Below are positions 18,683-20,008 of a stretch of 20,008 nt of DNA, one piece after another. The number at the start of each line of letters is the position of its first letter. Within the stretch, counting starts at the first letter, position 1. The stretch is from Cylindrobasidium torrendii FP15055 ss-10 (Eukaryota > Basidiomycota > Agaricomycetes > Agaricales > Physalacriaceae). The translations under genes and the position numbers were made by a program. The DNA lies in assembly GCA_000934385.1 (NCBI GenBank), contig KN880795.1, positions 1-20,008 of the forward strand. The letters are read 5' to 3'. The notes beneath the pieces were generated by a model, which was given only the letters and a program-made list of their open reading frames with translations, was not told the DNA's origin and made no database searches.

Positions 18683-20008
18683 CCTTTCGGAAAGCCCCAC
18701 AGTTGCATGAGAAATCGTTTGAGGGCGTCGGTCACCGTCTCGAGATACGTCTCAGAGGCATCAGTGATGAATGGAAATTGGAGCCAAAAAGAGGCGTTTA
18801 GAGTTTGGGATGTCTGAAACAACAAATGGGAGAAAGCTATAACCATCGTTCGCCGTGGCAGTTCTTCGTCCAGCGTAAGGATGGCTAGTATACCGTGGAG
18901 CCAGGTGTTTCGAGGACACAGAAGGGATCCGCCAGTGCCGGCGTACAGCCTGTCCAGCTTCAAACTCCCATCTCGTGTCTGCTTTGATTGTTTCTGAGAG
19001 AGACGCGCATGTGCTGTCGGGCACCCATGACACGGGCGTCGTCGGGCAACCTGGCGGGTCTGGAGAACTATGAGCAGATAGTGACGCGCCTCTTGGGTGT
19101 ACCCGTCCGTCCTCAACGCTTGAGTTCATCATGTGCCGATGGATCACTTATACCACACTGGTTGTGAAACGTCGGGGTCGCAGTGATGCACAAAGTGACC
19201 ATCCTTGGATATTTCTTGAGTCCGAATATATTCAGATTGCTGGTGTCCGCGTGTGAATGAGGCCGGAAAACCAAAATCGACGTCGTAGTAGGTCGCCAAC
19301 CATTGTCCGGCACTTGCCGAACAGCCGGGACAGCACAGCCACGCGCCATTGCTCCTGATCCAGCCCATAACCACGAACACCTTATGGGGAATTAGATTTC
19401 CATTTGTCAAGCGCCCATTGTGTTCGATCCGTACCCTTTTGGACAGTGATGGCATCTAATCCGTCAACCTGCGACTGAATGGCATTGTACTCTGGCTCTA
19501 GCCATCATGTCCCTGCAGCGGCACTATCGATATCTAGCGCATGAGACGCTCTGTGAGCTCGGGGACGCAGCCAGAGTGCGAGAAGAGCTGCAGGCAGCCT
19601 TGTTCGATAATTTGGGACGTCTTCAGCGGCACGCCCATGCTGCAACGAGACATGTCGGGGTGTATACTGGGCGAACAGGTACATCGCGAAATCGGTGAGA
19701 AACGTAAATCACCTTTCACCACTCATATCGGAATGAAATTCTTTTATCACATTATTGCGCAATAAAATGGCCTTCTAAGGCAGTATGATAGTCGTGTGAT
19801 CGTGATTCGGGCTTGTACATCAGTAAATCCGCCGCAAAAGATCTCAGTTGATGTATCCGAGGCAGAAATGGCATGTTGTGTATCTTACAACATTGTACTG
19901 GTCGTGCAACTGTGCGCCTAATCATACACTCCGATCACAATGAGATATGCGCGCGATTTAAGAATCCCAGAATAGTATCATTGATCATAACTTGAGGGAA
20001 TGTATGAA
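18683..20008. other. Right-end region without a secure gene
   Basis: Several overlapping frames of 60-170 codons are open on the minus strand between 18760 and 19720. None starts with a signal peptide or known domain or splices cleanly to another. From about 19720 to the edge the sequence is AT-rich and appears non-coding. Confidence 0.45.
19144..19455 (-). CDS. Doubtful small hypothetical protein or gene remnant
   Basis: An unspliced frame of 103 codons from the ATG at 19455 to a TGA. The product is rich in Trp, Cys and aromatic residues (VFVVMGWIRSNGAWLCCPGC is one part), unlike random sequence. A neighbouring minus frame covering 19382-19504 (with LEPEYNAIQSQVDGLDAITV) also looks protein-like and stops just where this one becomes convincing, as if a frameshift separated them. 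That would make this the remains of a decayed gene. It may equally be chance; nothing in it is recognised. Confidence 0.22.
   Translation of the reverse strand: MPSLSKRVRIEHNGRLTNGNLIPHKVFVVMGWIRSNGAWLCCPGCSASAGQWLATYYDVDFGFPASFTRGHQQSEYIRTQEISKDGHFVHHCDPDVSQPVWYK

Overview
The window looks like nuclear DNA from a filamentous basidiomycete, probably an Agaricomycete. Every convincing gene is split by introns of only 48-56 bases with GT..AG (once GC..AG) ends and CTGAC/TACTAAC-like branch sites. The proteins include an agaricomycete-style F-box protein, a small secreted cysteine-rich protein and several Ser/Thr-rich proteins of a kind common in these fungi. The taxon is inferred from gene style; no rRNA or other marker gene is present.

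Layout. 51-1418 (-) is a long F-box protein exon whose reading frame is open to the left window edge. It diverges from a conserved two-exon fungal protein of unknown function at 2040-3051 (+). Two three-exon minus-strand genes, 4075-5148 and 6794-7799, encode coiled-coil proteins. They share intron positions, intron phases, an N-terminal TPY..RT motif and a C-terminal KS.RP motif, so they look like diverged paralogs. An element-like stretch at 8376-9710 is bounded by 16-bp imperfect inverted repeats with dense ACTTTTC/GAAAAGT motifs inside. A third small three-exon gene lies at 10106-10724 (-).

The right half is dominated by ten copies of a roughly 215-bp repeat. Seven copies on the minus strand (11241-14862) and three on the plus strand (17003-18028) flank one gene. 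Each copy has an upstream TATA-like element (weaker in some copies), a match to the RNA polymerase III A box, a B box about 82-85 bases further on, a 12-base hairpin whose two arms covary between copies, and a terminal run of four or more T. This is either an undescribed tRNA-derived SINE family or a clustered family of pol III small-RNA genes. Between the two arrays lies a five-exon gene (15306-16616, -) with a tandemly duplicated exon module and an apparent GC-AG intron. To the right is a small secreted nine-cysteine protein gene (18190-18537, -) with a probable 5'-UTR intron. The last 1.4 kb holds no secure gene, only a possible decayed one.

The genes do not form an evident pathway or metabolic cluster. 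All gene models are read from splice signals and reading-frame continuity, and none was tested against transcripts or databases.
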